A DNA stretch of 42,903 bases, from contig NZ_ANNV01000173.1 in NCBI RefSeq assembly GCF_000346755.1, positions 1-42,903 of the forward strand, in the 5' to 3' direction. Every line of letters starts with the position of its first letter. Within the stretch, counting starts at the first letter, position 1. A program made the position numbers and the translations under genes. Positions 8,340-15,949 of this stretch are shown here, piece after piece. This DNA is from Pseudomonas sp. CBZ-4 (GTDB lineage: Bacteria; Pseudomonadota; Gammaproteobacteria; Pseudomonadales; Pseudomonadaceae). The notes under the pieces are model-generated. The model searched no databases, was not told where the DNA came from, and was given only the letters and a program-made list of their open reading frames with translations.

Positions 8340-9773
8340 TTATTGCTCGATGAAGTAGTAAGGTTGGCGGCCGATCGCCATCTCCTTGATCACCTTCACC
8401 GGCTCTTCCAGCCCTTTGGTGTGATCCGTCAACGCAACGTTGCCGGGTTTGGCCGTCAGGAATGCGCGCAACTCGGCCTCGGTTTGCAGGAGCGGCACGT
8501 AGCCCTGCATATAGAACACCCCGGCCCCGGCAATCCGCTCGTTTGGCTGGAACATCGCCACTTCCCGACCTTCTGCTTGCAGCGCCTGAAGCTCGCTGAT
8601 CACCGGCACGAACGACTCGTGCTTGTCGGCTTTGGGCGCAAACCAGAAGGCCGTGGTCAGGTAACTGGCAAACAGTGCGGCAAATACGCCGCCGATGATC
8701 TGCCGGTGGTAGCGGTACACGCCGGGCTTGCGCTCCTTCAAGCGTTCCAGCAGTACGCGAGCATATTCCGCCGCCAGCACAGCGGCGGCCGGCGTGAGCG
8801 ACATCAAGTACACGGTGCGTTTGCTGGACGCCAGCGTCAGCAGGGTGAACTGCGCCACCAGCCAGATGCAGAAAAATAGCTGATAGCGATTGCGCACCAG
8901 GCTCTTACGGAAATGCCACAGGCCCAGGTACACCAGGATATTCCACGGCAGGAACGCCTCGGGCAGTTTGGCGATGTAGTAGTAGAACGGTTCGTAGTGC
9001 CCAGCCTCGACAAACGAGCCACTGAAGCGCCCGACGCTATTGGTCCACAACACTTCGCCGACCGCCTGCATGCCGCCGCGCTGGAACAGGAACGCCAGCC
9101 AGATCATCAGCGGCACCAAGGCCAGCAGGGTGAACAGCCCAGGCTTGAGCCAGTCGCCGATGCGCAGGCGCTTGTCCTGCACGCTAGTCACGGCCAGGTA
9201 CACAAAAATCACAATGCCCGGCATCGCCAGGCCCAGCACGCCTTTGCTCAGGGTGGCGATCACCATGCCCGCGGTAAACAGCGCCCATGCGCCCGCCTTG
9301 GAACCCGCGTTTTCGGGGCGCATCGCTTGGTAGAACGCCAGCAATGCGGTGGTCACGCCGAGGCTGAGCAGCGAGTCTTCACCCACGCCGCGCACGTTGC
9401 TCCAATAACTGGCCATGGTCGCGAGGATCAGCGCCGCGCTAAACGCCAAGGTCTGCGGCCGGCCGAACTTGCGCAACATCCCGTAGAACAGCATCACGCT
9501 GAACAACCCGGCGAACGCCGAGGCCAGGCGCACCGCCCAAGTGGTGCCGCCAAACAGGCGAATCGCCCCGGCGTCGAGCCACAGGCTCAGGGGCGGTTTT
9601 TCCAGGAACGGCTCGCGAAACAACTGCGGCACCACCCAGTTGTTGTCCAGGTGCATGGCCATCGCAATCCCGGCGACCCGGGCTTCGGTGGAACCTTGCA
9701 GCTCATGGCTGCCAAGGGCGAAGAAAAACAACAGGGCAACAAGCAGGAGCAGCAGAGGAACAGGACGCGTCAT
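8340..9773 (-). CDS. ArnT-like/GT39-family membrane glycosyltransferase
   Basis: This 477-residue integral membrane protein has about ten hydrophobic segments and the N-terminal features of the ArnT/PMT superfamily: a first membrane helix, then the periplasmic loop GSTEARVAGIAMAM with the conserved acidic residue, followed by FLEKPPLSLWLDA. Enzymes of this fold transfer sugars from polyprenyl-phosphate donors to lipid A or proteins on the periplasmic face. It is shorter than ArnT itself (about 550 residues) and lacks most of the soluble C-terminal domain, so the substrate cannot be assigned. It stands alone on the minus strand; the 145 bases upstream hold no gene. Confidence 0.85.
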   Translation of the reverse strand: MTRPVPLLLLLVALLFFFALGSHELQGSTEARVAGIAMAMHLDNNWVVPQLFREPFLEKPPLSLWLDAGAIRLFGGTTWAVRLASAFAGLFSVMLFYGMLRKFGRPQTLAFSAALILATMASYWSNVRGVGEDSLLSLGVTTALLAFYQAMRPENAGSKAGAWALFTAGMVIATLSKGVLGLAMPGIVIFVYLAVTSVQDKRLRIGDWLKPGLFTLLALVPLMIWLAFLFQRGGMQAVGEVLWTNSVGRFSGSFVEAGHYEPFYYYIAKLPEAFLPWNILVYLGLWHFRKSLVRNRYQLFFCIWLVAQFTLLTLASSKRTVYLMSLTPAAAVLAAEYARVLLERLKERKPGVYRYHRQIIGGVFAALFASYLTTAFWFAPKADKHESFVPVISELQALQAEGREVAMFQPNERIAGAGVFYMQGYVPLLQTEAELRAFLTAKPGNVALTDHTKGLEEPVKVIKEMAIGRQPYYFIEQ

Positions 9774-9918
9774 GGATTCTGGCTACCAAGGCGGGGGAGC
9801 GCTCGGGGGGAGCGGTCATTGCAATGGGCTAGTATCGGTTGGCGATTCTGAATATTTCGTGAACGGATGGATAAATAGTGAGGGGGTCAGCCCCTGCGCC
9901 GATCTGGCCGCAGGAGGG

Positions 9919-10452
9919 TCATATGGGCACAGCGCCTATCACCACAAACCCCAGAGGCCCGCTACGTTTCTCCACCCGCACCCAACCCTGATAAGCACCG
10001 CTGCCGGCTTCGCAGATTTTGATCTGTTTGTTCACTTCCGTATCGAACACGTGGATGCCTGTGCAACTACGGTGGCCTCTACCCGCGTATTCGTACGCGG
10101 TGTCGTAGCTGCTGAACGTTCTGCTTGTAAGAAAAATGACTGCTGCTAGCAGTGAGACCATGACTACGGCACTCGCGACGAAGGCGCCGAGAAAAACTTT
10201 CAACCGCTCCAGCGCTTTTTTGCGCAGCCATTCGCCCTTCCTGGTGTGCCACAGGTGCAATAGCCATGCGATTGCCAGCACTGGCGATGAGATCAGACAG
10301 ATTTTTTCGGCCATCGGTTTGAAGTGTACAGAGGGCCAGACTATGAGTACCCAGCCCAGCAGCAGCGCCGTGACCAGCACGAAGCCAATGACGACCGGTA
10401 TCAGGTAGGTGTAGGAATTTCTATTCAATGCAACGTTCGTCCTTGTAGGCAA
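9919..10452 (-). CDS. Hypothetical membrane protein
   Basis: The frame encodes up to 177 residues. Two strong hydrophobic segments (about residues 18-40, and 90-110) and a weaker one at 48-65 predict an inner-membrane protein with a small, Cys-containing C-terminal domain (SCTGIHVFDTEVNKQIKICEAG). No ATG is present at the start: the frame opens with TTG at 10452, and another TTG at 10428, eleven bases after AAGGA, is an equally possible start. I do not recognise the family. It is divergent from the sigma factor gene, with a 120-base space between them. Confidence 0.6.
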   Translation of the reverse strand: MPTRTNVALNRNSYTYLIPVVIGFVLVTALLLGWVLIVWPSVHFKPMAEKICLISSPVLAIAWLLHLWHTRKGEWLRKKALERLKVFLGAFVASAVVMVSLLAAVIFLTSRTFSSYDTAYEYAGRGHRSCTGIHVFDTEVNKQIKICEAGSGAYQGWVRVEKRSGPLGFVVIGAVPI

Positions 10453-10559
10453 AGCTTGCTGCCGTTGTCTTTTGGCGGCTGGGGCAGTGGGTCCATTGCG
10501 GCGGCCTATTCTGCGGCTTGATCGCGGACAATTGCCATCCCCGGGCCTTTAAGCTAGAT

Positions 10560-10574
10560 TGCGATTCATTCTCA
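10560..10574. promoter_or_regulatory. Fur-box-like operator upstream of the sigma factor gene
   Basis: TGCGATTCATTCTCA fits the 7-1-7 Fur consensus (TGATAATnATTATCA) at 10 of 14 informative positions and is placed directly before the ECF sigma factor start. Iron-repressed transcription of FecI-type sigma factors by Fur is the normal arrangement in Pseudomonas, so the site fits its context. The match was made by eye. Confidence 0.55.
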
Positions 10575-10575
10575 A

Positions 10576-11127
10576 ATGCGCGCAATTACCATGTCGGCCA
10601 CCCTCCCTCCCCACGAAGCGCCCCAGTCGATTGCCCGTCTGTACAGTGACCACCACGGTTGGCTGGTGCGTTGGCTGCGGGCACGGCTGGGGTGTTCTCA
10701 TCAGGCGGCAGACATGGCCCAGGACACCTTCGTACGCCTGCTGCTCAGCGAGCGCAAAGGGCCACCTGCAACGCGCCTGCAACAACCGCGTCCCTATCTG
10801 GCTACCGTTGCGCGACGGGTGATGATCGACAGTTTTCGTCGCCATGGGTTGGAGCAGGCTTACCTGCAAGCGCTGGCCCAGCAACCTGAAAGCTACGCGT
10901 TGTCGCCGGAAGACAAGCTGTTGATGCTCGAAGCGCTGCACGCGGTGGATGCGATGCTCGATGGCCTGGGGCGCAAGGTGAAGCAGGCGTTCCTGCTCTC
11001 GCAACTGCAAGGTCAGGGTTACAAGGAGATCGCCGCGACCCTGGGGGTTTCGGTCAGCTCCGTGACGCAATACGTGGCCAAGGCTTCGGAGCATTGCCTG
11101 CTGTTTGTGCTGGAGTCGGAGTTGTGA
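10576..11127 (+). CDS. FecI-type ECF sigma factor (iron starvation sigma factor)
   Basis: The 183-residue protein has the two-domain layout of ECF sigma factors: region 2 at about residues 18-80 (LYSDHHGWLVRWLRARL, then AADMAQDTFVRLL) and region 4 at about 125-175 with the helix-turn-helix YKEIAATLGVSVSSVTQYV. It should direct RNA polymerase to the promoter of the downstream TonB receptor gene when the receptor reports its ferri-siderophore. It overlaps the fecR-like gene by four bases (GTGA), which means translational coupling. A Fur-box-like site sits just upstream. The ATG at 10591 (MSATLPP) is an alternative start; neither has a clear ribosome binding site. Confidence 0.93.
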   Translation: MRAITMSATLPPHEAPQSIARLYSDHHGWLVRWLRARLGCSHQAADMAQDTFVRLLLSERKGPPATRLQQPRPYLATVARRVMIDSFRRHGLEQAYLQALAQQPESYALSPEDKLLMLEALHAVDAMLDGLGRKVKQAFLLSQLQGQGYKEIAATLGVSVSSVTQYVAKASEHCLLFVLESEL

Positions 11128-12071
11128 CCCTCGACGACAAACGCCAGGCCCTGCGCGCCGCTGCACAATGGTTGGCCCGGCGAGCAGGGGCGCCGGACGA
11201 CGTGGCGCTGGAGCAGGCGTTTCGCCAATGGCACCTGGACAGCCCGACCCATCGCTGGGCCTGGCAGCGTGTGGAAAACCTGCAAACCCAACTGGGCCAA
11301 CTGCCCGGCGCCGTGGCGTATCAAACGCTCGATCACGGTCCAAGCGCCGGCCCGACGCTCAACCGCCGTACGCTGCTCAAAGGCCTGATAATGGTTGGCG
11401 GGGTTGGTGGCCTTGGCTGGTCCGGCTACCGGCAGGCCCCGTTGTGGTTGGCCGACCTGCGCACGAACGTGGGCGAGCGGCGCAGCGTGCAATTGGCCGA
11501 CGGTACTCGCCTGGTCCTCAACACCGCGACGGCCGTGGATATCGAATTCACCGGCCAATTGCGCCTGATCACCCTGCGCGTCGGCGAGATCCAGGTGCAA
11601 ACCGGCCAAGATCCGCGACCCTTTGTGGTGCGCAGCGCCCAAGGCGATATGCAAGCACTGGGCACACGGTTCGATGTACGGCAGAACGACGGCAGCACCA
11701 CCTTGAGCGTGTCGGAGCATGCGGTGCAGATCCGCCTGGGCGATGGCCGCACACAGTTGGTCAACAGTGGGCAGGCCATCACCTTCCATCATGGCGATTT
11801 TGGCCCGTTGCACGCGGCGTCGCCGGGAAGCGAGGAGTGGGTGCAGGGCCGCCTGCTGGTCGACGCCTGGCCGTTGCGGCAGGTGTTGGCTGAACTGAGT
11901 CGGTATCGCGTCGGCTATCTGGGCTGTGCCGATGACGTGAGCCACCTGCTGCTGTCCGGTGCGTTCCCCCTGGACGATCTGGATGCCGCACTGGCTGCCG
12001 TCTCGCGCGCGCTGCCGGTGGCGGTAGTGCGCCGCACCCGTTACTGGACGCGGGTGGTCAAAAAAGCCTGA
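11124..12071 (+). CDS. FecR-family anti-sigma factor / signal transducer
   Basis: From the GTG at 11124 the product is 315 residues. Residues 5-50 match the DUF4880 anti-sigma segment (ALRAAAQWLARRAGAPDDVALEQAF in outline), residues 80-100 contain RRTLLKG followed by a Gly/Val-rich membrane segment, residues about 115-215 form the periplasmic FecR domain (RSVQLADGTRLVLNTATAVD), and the C-terminal 80 residues resemble the DUF4974/STN-like domain. It should sit in the inner membrane, hold the sigma factor in check and receive the signal from the receptor's N-terminal domain. The start is set by the GTGA overlap with the sigma gene; longer forms begin with TTG inside that gene. Confidence 0.92.
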   Translation: MTLDDKRQALRAAAQWLARRAGAPDDVALEQAFRQWHLDSPTHRWAWQRVENLQTQLGQLPGAVAYQTLDHGPSAGPTLNRRTLLKGLIMVGGVGGLGWSGYRQAPLWLADLRTNVGERRSVQLADGTRLVLNTATAVDIEFTGQLRLITLRVGEIQVQTGQDPRPFVVRSAQGDMQALGTRFDVRQNDGSTTLSVSEHAVQIRLGDGRTQLVNSGQAITFHHGDFGPLHAASPGSEEWVQGRLLVDAWPLRQVLAELSRYRVGYLGCADDVSHLLLSGAFPLDDLDAALAAVSRALPVAVVRRTRYWTRVVKKA

Positions 12072-12167
12072 GCGCAAAAATAAATGCGCGACCTCTGTAG
12101 AAAACCGAATCCCCGCTCGACCTACTCCTGAACTTATAAAACTCTGCCCATTACGTCAGGAGCCCCC

Positions 12168-14612
12168 ATGTACCTCCAGCAAACAGAGGACGTTTGTCTT
12201 CGCACCCATCGGCCACGCAAATCCACACTGGCCACGACGATTCTGTCGGCCGGCCTGGCCTTGCAGTGCATCGCCCTGGCGCCCCTGGCGAATGCTGCCG
12301 AGCAGGCTCAAGCCAGCGCCGAGCAGAAGGCTTTTCGCATCGCGGCCGGTCCTTTGGGCACAGCGCTGACGCGGTTTTCGGGGGATGCTGGCGTCGTGGT
12401 GTCGTTTGACGCGAACCTTACCGCCGGGCGCAATACGGCGGGGTTGAATGGGGTATACAGCGTCGAGCAGGGTTTCGCGCTGTTGCTGCAGGGCAGTGGT
12501 CTGCTGGCGCAGAAAGTCGATGAGCGCACCTACCTGGTGTCTGCGGCGCAACAGGGCGACGCCATCAGCCTCGGCCCGGTCAGCATTCGCGGCCAGGAGC
12601 TGGCGCAAACCACCGAGGGCAGCGGTTCCTATACGACCGGCTCGACGAATTCCGCGACCAAGATGAACCTGAGCCTGAAAGAGACGCCGCAGTCGGTGTC
12701 GGTGATTACCCGCCAGACCATGGATGACTTCAACCTGGCGTCCATCGATGACGTCATGCGCCACACGCCCGGCGTCACGGTCGCGACCTTCGACAGCGAG
12801 CGCACCAACTACTACGCCCGTGGTTTTGCCATCCAGAGCTTTCAATACGACGGCATTCCCACCACCCGCAACGACGGTTACTCCGCTGGGCAAACCCTGA
12901 GCGACATGGCGATCTACGACCGCGTCGAAGTCCTCAAGGGCGCCCCGGGCCTGATGACCGGCGCCGGTGGCCCAGGCGGCACGATCAACCTGATCCGCAA
13001 GAAACCCACTGCGCAATTCCAGGGGCATGTCGATCTGGGCGCGGGCTCGTGGGACAACTACCGCTCGGAACTCGACCTCAGCGGCCCGCTGACCGACAGC
13101 GGCAACGTGCGCGGACGGGCGGTGATGGTGTATCAGGACAAGCATTCGTTCATGGACCATTACGAACGTAAGACCAACGTTTACTACGGCACGCTGGAAT
13201 TCGACCTGTCACCGGACACCTTGCTGACGGTCGGCGCCGACTACCAGAACAACGACCCCAAAGGCTCCAGCTGGACCGGCAGCCGCTCGTTGTTTGACAC
13301 GGCGGGCAATGAAATCAGCTTCCCGCGCTCCTATAACAACGGCCCTAAATGGAGCGGCTGGCAACAATACAGTCGCTCCGTGTTCGCCACGCTGGAACAC
13401 AACCTCGACAACGGCTGGGTCGCCAAGGCCAACTACACCAATCAGCTCAACGGCTACAACGCACCACTGGGTTACGCATCGCCCAACAGCACCACCACCG
13501 CATCGGTGTACGCCGCCAAATACACCGGCCGGACCATCAGCAACAACCTCGACATGTATCTCTCCGGACCCTTCAGCCTGGCGGGCCGCGAGCATCAGTT
13601 GGTGGTTGGCACCTCGACTTCTCGCTCGCACTGGAAAGACAAGGACTACTACAACGGTAGCCACGGCAACTACGACCTGTACGGCTGGGACGGCGACGAT
13701 AACGAGCCGGACTGGGGTTCGCCGAGCATGACCAAGGATGACGTCACCCGGCAAAACGCCGTGTATTTCTCCACCCGCCTGAGCCTCACCGACGACCTGT
13801 CCCTGCTGCTCGGCTCGCGCCTGACCGACTACCGCCTCACCGGCACCAACGACTCAACGGAGACCGGCAAAGTCATCCCTTATGTTGGGGTGGTCTACGA
13901 CATCAACGACAACGTTTCGGCCTACGCCAGCTACACCGAAATCTTCATGCCGCAAATGCTACGCCCCGACCGCAACAACAAAATGGTCGAGCCCGACGAA
14001 GGCAAAAACTACGAAGTGGGCCTCAAGGGCGAATTCTTCGGCGGCCGCCTGAACACCAGCCTTGCCTACTTTGAAGTGCACGAAGAAAACCGTGCCGAAG
14101 AAGACACCGAATACAACAACAACCCCACCAACCTGCCACTGGATTGGGCCTACGTCGGTATCAAGGCCAAGACCAAGGGCTACGAAGCCGAAATCTCCGG
14201 CGAGCTCGCCCCCGGCTGGCAACTGCAAGCGGGCTACACCCATAAGATCAGCCGTGACGACAGCGGCAAAAAGATCTCCACCTGGGAGCCTGAAGACCAA
14301 CTCAACTTCTACACCAGCTACAAACTCACCGGCAGCCTCGACAAACTCACCCTCGGCGGCGGCGCCCGCTGGCAAGGTAAGGGCTGGCAGGATGCCTACA
14401 ACTACGGGAAGGGGGTTAATCAAGTGTTCTCTCAAGATCCGTACTGGCTGGTTGACCTGATGGCGAGGTACCAGATCAGTAAAAGTCTTTCGGCGTCGGT
14501 GAATGTGAATAATGTGTTGGATAAGAAGTACTTCACCAATATTGGGTTTTATAGGTCTTCGTACTACGGCGATCCGCGGAATGTGATGGTTTCGATGCGT
14601 TGGGGTTTTTGA
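12168..14612 (+). CDS. TonB-dependent ferri-siderophore receptor with signalling domain
   Basis: The 814-residue protein has a long signal peptide ending near ANAAEQA (about residue 45), an STN signalling domain at about residues 55-125 (FRIAAGPLGTALTRFS to ERTYLV), a plug domain at about 165-290 (ETPQSVSVITRQTMDDF, then VEVLKGAPGLMTGAGGPGG), and a 22-strand barrel ending in the typical terminal aromatic pattern (MRWGF). It belongs to the FpvA/FoxA/FiuA type of siderophore receptor: it imports an iron-siderophore with TonB energy and signals binding through FecR to the sigma factor. The start is supported by AGGAG five bases upstream of ATG. The siderophore is not predictable from sequence; a hydroxamate of another microbe is a common ligand for this layout. 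Confidence 0.93.
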   Translation: MYLQQTEDVCLRTHRPRKSTLATTILSAGLALQCIALAPLANAAEQAQASAEQKAFRIAAGPLGTALTRFSGDAGVVVSFDANLTAGRNTAGLNGVYSVEQGFALLLQGSGLLAQKVDERTYLVSAAQQGDAISLGPVSIRGQELAQTTEGSGSYTTGSTNSATKMNLSLKETPQSVSVITRQTMDDFNLASIDDVMRHTPGVTVATFDSERTNYYARGFAIQSFQYDGIPTTRNDGYSAGQTLSDMAIYDRVEVLKGAPGLMTGAGGPGGTINLIRKKPTAQFQGHVDLGAGSWDNYRSELDLSGPLTDSGNVRGRAVMVYQDKHSFMDHYERKTNVYYGTLEFDLSPDTLLTVGADYQNNDPKGSSWTGSRSLFDTAGNEISFPRSYNNGPKWSGWQQYSRSVFATLEHNLDNGWVAKANYTNQLNGYNAPLGYASPNSTTTASVYAAKYTGRTISNNLDMYLSGPFSLAGREHQLVVGTSTSRSHWKDKDYYNGSHGNYDLYGWDGDDNEPDWGSPSMTKDDVTRQNAVYFSTRLSLTDDLSLLLGSRLTDYRLTGTNDSTETGKVIPYVGVVYDINDNVSAYASYTEIFMPQMLRPDRNNKMVEPDEGKNYEVGLKGEFFGGRLNTSLAYFEVHEENRAEEDTEYNNNPTNLPLDWAYVGIKAKTKGYEAEISGELAPGWQLQAGYTHKISRDDSGKKISTWEPEDQLNFYTSYKLTGSLDKLTLGGGARWQGKGWQDAYNYGKGVNQVFSQDPYWLVDLMARYQISKSLSASVNVNNVLDKKYFTNIGFYRSSYYGDPRNVMVSMRWGF

Positions 14613-14801
14613 GGTGGGATGGGGAAAGGCCGAGGCGCTGTGAGGTGGCTTGGCTTTTTGTGACTGGGTTCTTTGGGCGGCTATCCGCTCAGCAGCAGCT
14701 GAGCTTCCGGTTCCGTAAGCAAGGCTTCGTCAATGCGGTTCGCATGTTTGTGCGTGGTGGGTGTTGGTGAAGGCGTGCCAGGGAGTCTGGGGGGGATTGC
14801 G
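14613..14801. other. Intergenic stretch between the receptor gene and the island
   Basis: This 189-base stretch is host sequence between the receptor stop and the left attachment repeat. I see no gene, tRNA or clear terminator in it. Before the island arrived it would have joined the terminator of ssrA, whose gene reads toward it on the minus strand. Confidence 0.5.
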
Positions 14802-14838
14802 GGCACAAAAAAAGACGTCCGTGGACGTCTTTAGATGA
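14802..14838. repeat. Left attachment site (attL), 37-bp direct repeat with terminator hairpin
   Basis: These 37 bases are identical to 42124-42160 and in the same orientation; the identity stops exactly at both edges. The core is AAAGACGTC-CGTG-GACGTCTTT, a 9-bp stem, and read on the minus strand it is followed by seven T residues, so it is a rho-independent terminator. The right copy follows the 3' end of tmRNA, which shows the repeat derives from the ssrA terminator. The repeat bounds the island carrying the integrase at 40693-41982. Confidence 0.88.
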
Positions 14839-14907
14839 GGTGGGGGAAGCTGAAAAGCTTTCTCATCTTATTAATTTATATAAAGAATAATAATCTTAAA
14901 TTTTTGC

Positions 14908-14929
14908 TGGAATACCAATTGGAATACCG
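14908..14929 (+). repeat. Candidate integrase arm-type sites, left end
   Basis: Two near-identical decamers, TGGAATACCA (14908-14917) and TGGAATACCG (14920-14929), start 12 bases apart, 69 bases inside the left attachment repeat. They differ in one or two positions from TGGAATGCCA, which occurs with the same 12-base phase 70 bases inside the right end. Position and phase fit arm-type integrase binding sites. Confidence 0.6.
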
Positions 14930-14980
14930 CTCTACCGGGCGATACTCACCACGATCGGTGGTATGAGTTCACCAGAGCGG
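14927..14980. repeat. Nested inverted repeat near the left end
   Basis: The outer arms CCGCTCT (14927-14933) and AGAGCGG (14974-14980) are perfect inverses and enclose a second inverted pair, ACTCACCAC (14944-14952) with GTGGTATGAGT (14958-14968), around a 5-base loop. The whole can fold as one branched hairpin. Its role is unknown; binding site for an integrase accessory protein or a folded leader are possible. Confidence 0.45.
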
Positions 14981-15073
14981 AGCTGACGTTAAGTAAGGAT
15001 GTAGATCTTAAGTCTCTTGTAAGAAACCTCCTCATTTTTGGTAGGCTTTTGCCATCAGTCTAGAGGAAGTGGA

Positions 15074-15877
15074 ATGCCCGCAGTCATCGTTGAAAACGAC
15101 ACATCGCACTGGCAAGACGAAACCGGTGCTGTCTATCACTTCCCCAAGCGGTACCAAGCCTGGCTTGCTGAAGGAACCGAAGTGATCTATTACAAAGGAC
15201 GCATCAAGGACAAAACCTTTGCTTCTGTCCGCCTCAGCGCCGATCCGCATTATTTTGGTATGGCACGCATCGGCGAGGTCTACGCAGACCGGAGGAGTGA
15301 TAAGGGTGACCTTTTTGCTTTGATCGAAAACTTCACTCCGTTTGAAGGCGCTATCCCCTCGAAAATTAACGGAGTGTACCTAGAGACGATCCCCGCTACT
15401 CGAGTGAACAACTATTGGCGTGACGGGGTTCGGTCCATTTCCCAACTGGATTACGATGCAATCCTAAGTCATGCGAAGCTCCTGTCTTCCCAGGCTGACC
15501 ACGTCGCACCAAATTTCGAAGGCGATCCATTGACCTTTGAATCGGCCAATGAAGGCAGCAAATCAAGTTACTTTGGAACCCGCTACGAGCGCCGGAAAGA
15601 TCTGAGGGTGAAGGCCATTGCTATCCACGGCCTTGACTGCAAGGCATGTGGCTTTGATTTCGAACAGGCGTACGGCGAGCACGCGAAGGGGTTCATTCAC
15701 GTACACCATATAGTGCCGATTTCGGACTTTGGTGGTGAGAAAGCCGTGAATCCTGAGACTGACCTCGTTACGTTGTGCGCGAACTGTCACGCGGCGGTCC
15801 ATCGCAAGCGGCATATGACTCTGAGCGTTGATGAGCTGAAAGGAATGTTGCGCGGGCGATGGGTAATCGAGCCTTAG
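15074..15877 (+). CDS. PUA/EVE-like domain-HNH endonuclease (candidate modification-dependent restriction enzyme)
   Basis: The 267-residue protein combines two domains. Residues about 10-110 (YHFPKRYQAWLAEGTEVIYY, then HYFGMARIGEVYAD) resemble the PUA-superfamily folds (EVE/SRA-type) that read modified bases. Residues about 185-250 form an HNH nuclease of McrA type: two zinc-binding Cys (CKACG), the catalytic HHIVP motif, then CANCHAAVH with the second Cys pair. Fusions of PUA-superfamily readers to HNH nucleases are known to cut DNA with modified cytosines. ATG at 15074 was chosen because AGAGGAAG lies just before it; an alternative start at 15038 has no such site. It is the first cargo gene after attL and is convergent with a helicase-MazG pair. 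The reader domain assignment is by pattern only. Confidence 0.8.
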   Translation: MPAVIVENDTSHWQDETGAVYHFPKRYQAWLAEGTEVIYYKGRIKDKTFASVRLSADPHYFGMARIGEVYADRRSDKGDLFALIENFTPFEGAIPSKINGVYLETIPATRVNNYWRDGVRSISQLDYDAILSHAKLLSSQADHVAPNFEGDPLTFESANEGSKSSYFGTRYERRKDLRVKAIAIHGLDCKACGFDFEQAYGEHAKGFIHVHHIVPISDFGGEKAVNPETDLVTLCANCHAAVHRKRHMTLSVDELKGMLRGRWVIEP

Positions 15878-15949
15878 TTTTCTACTGGGTTCAACCTACG
15901 TTTTTTGTGAGGCTGAATCCTGGATAGTGACATCCTGCCGGCCGGCCCA

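Noticed and set aside
11105..11893. Plus-strand frame of 262 codons inside the fecR-like gene
   Set aside because: Out-of-frame shadow with Arg/Gly/Pro-rich translation; the FecR frame has the family domains.
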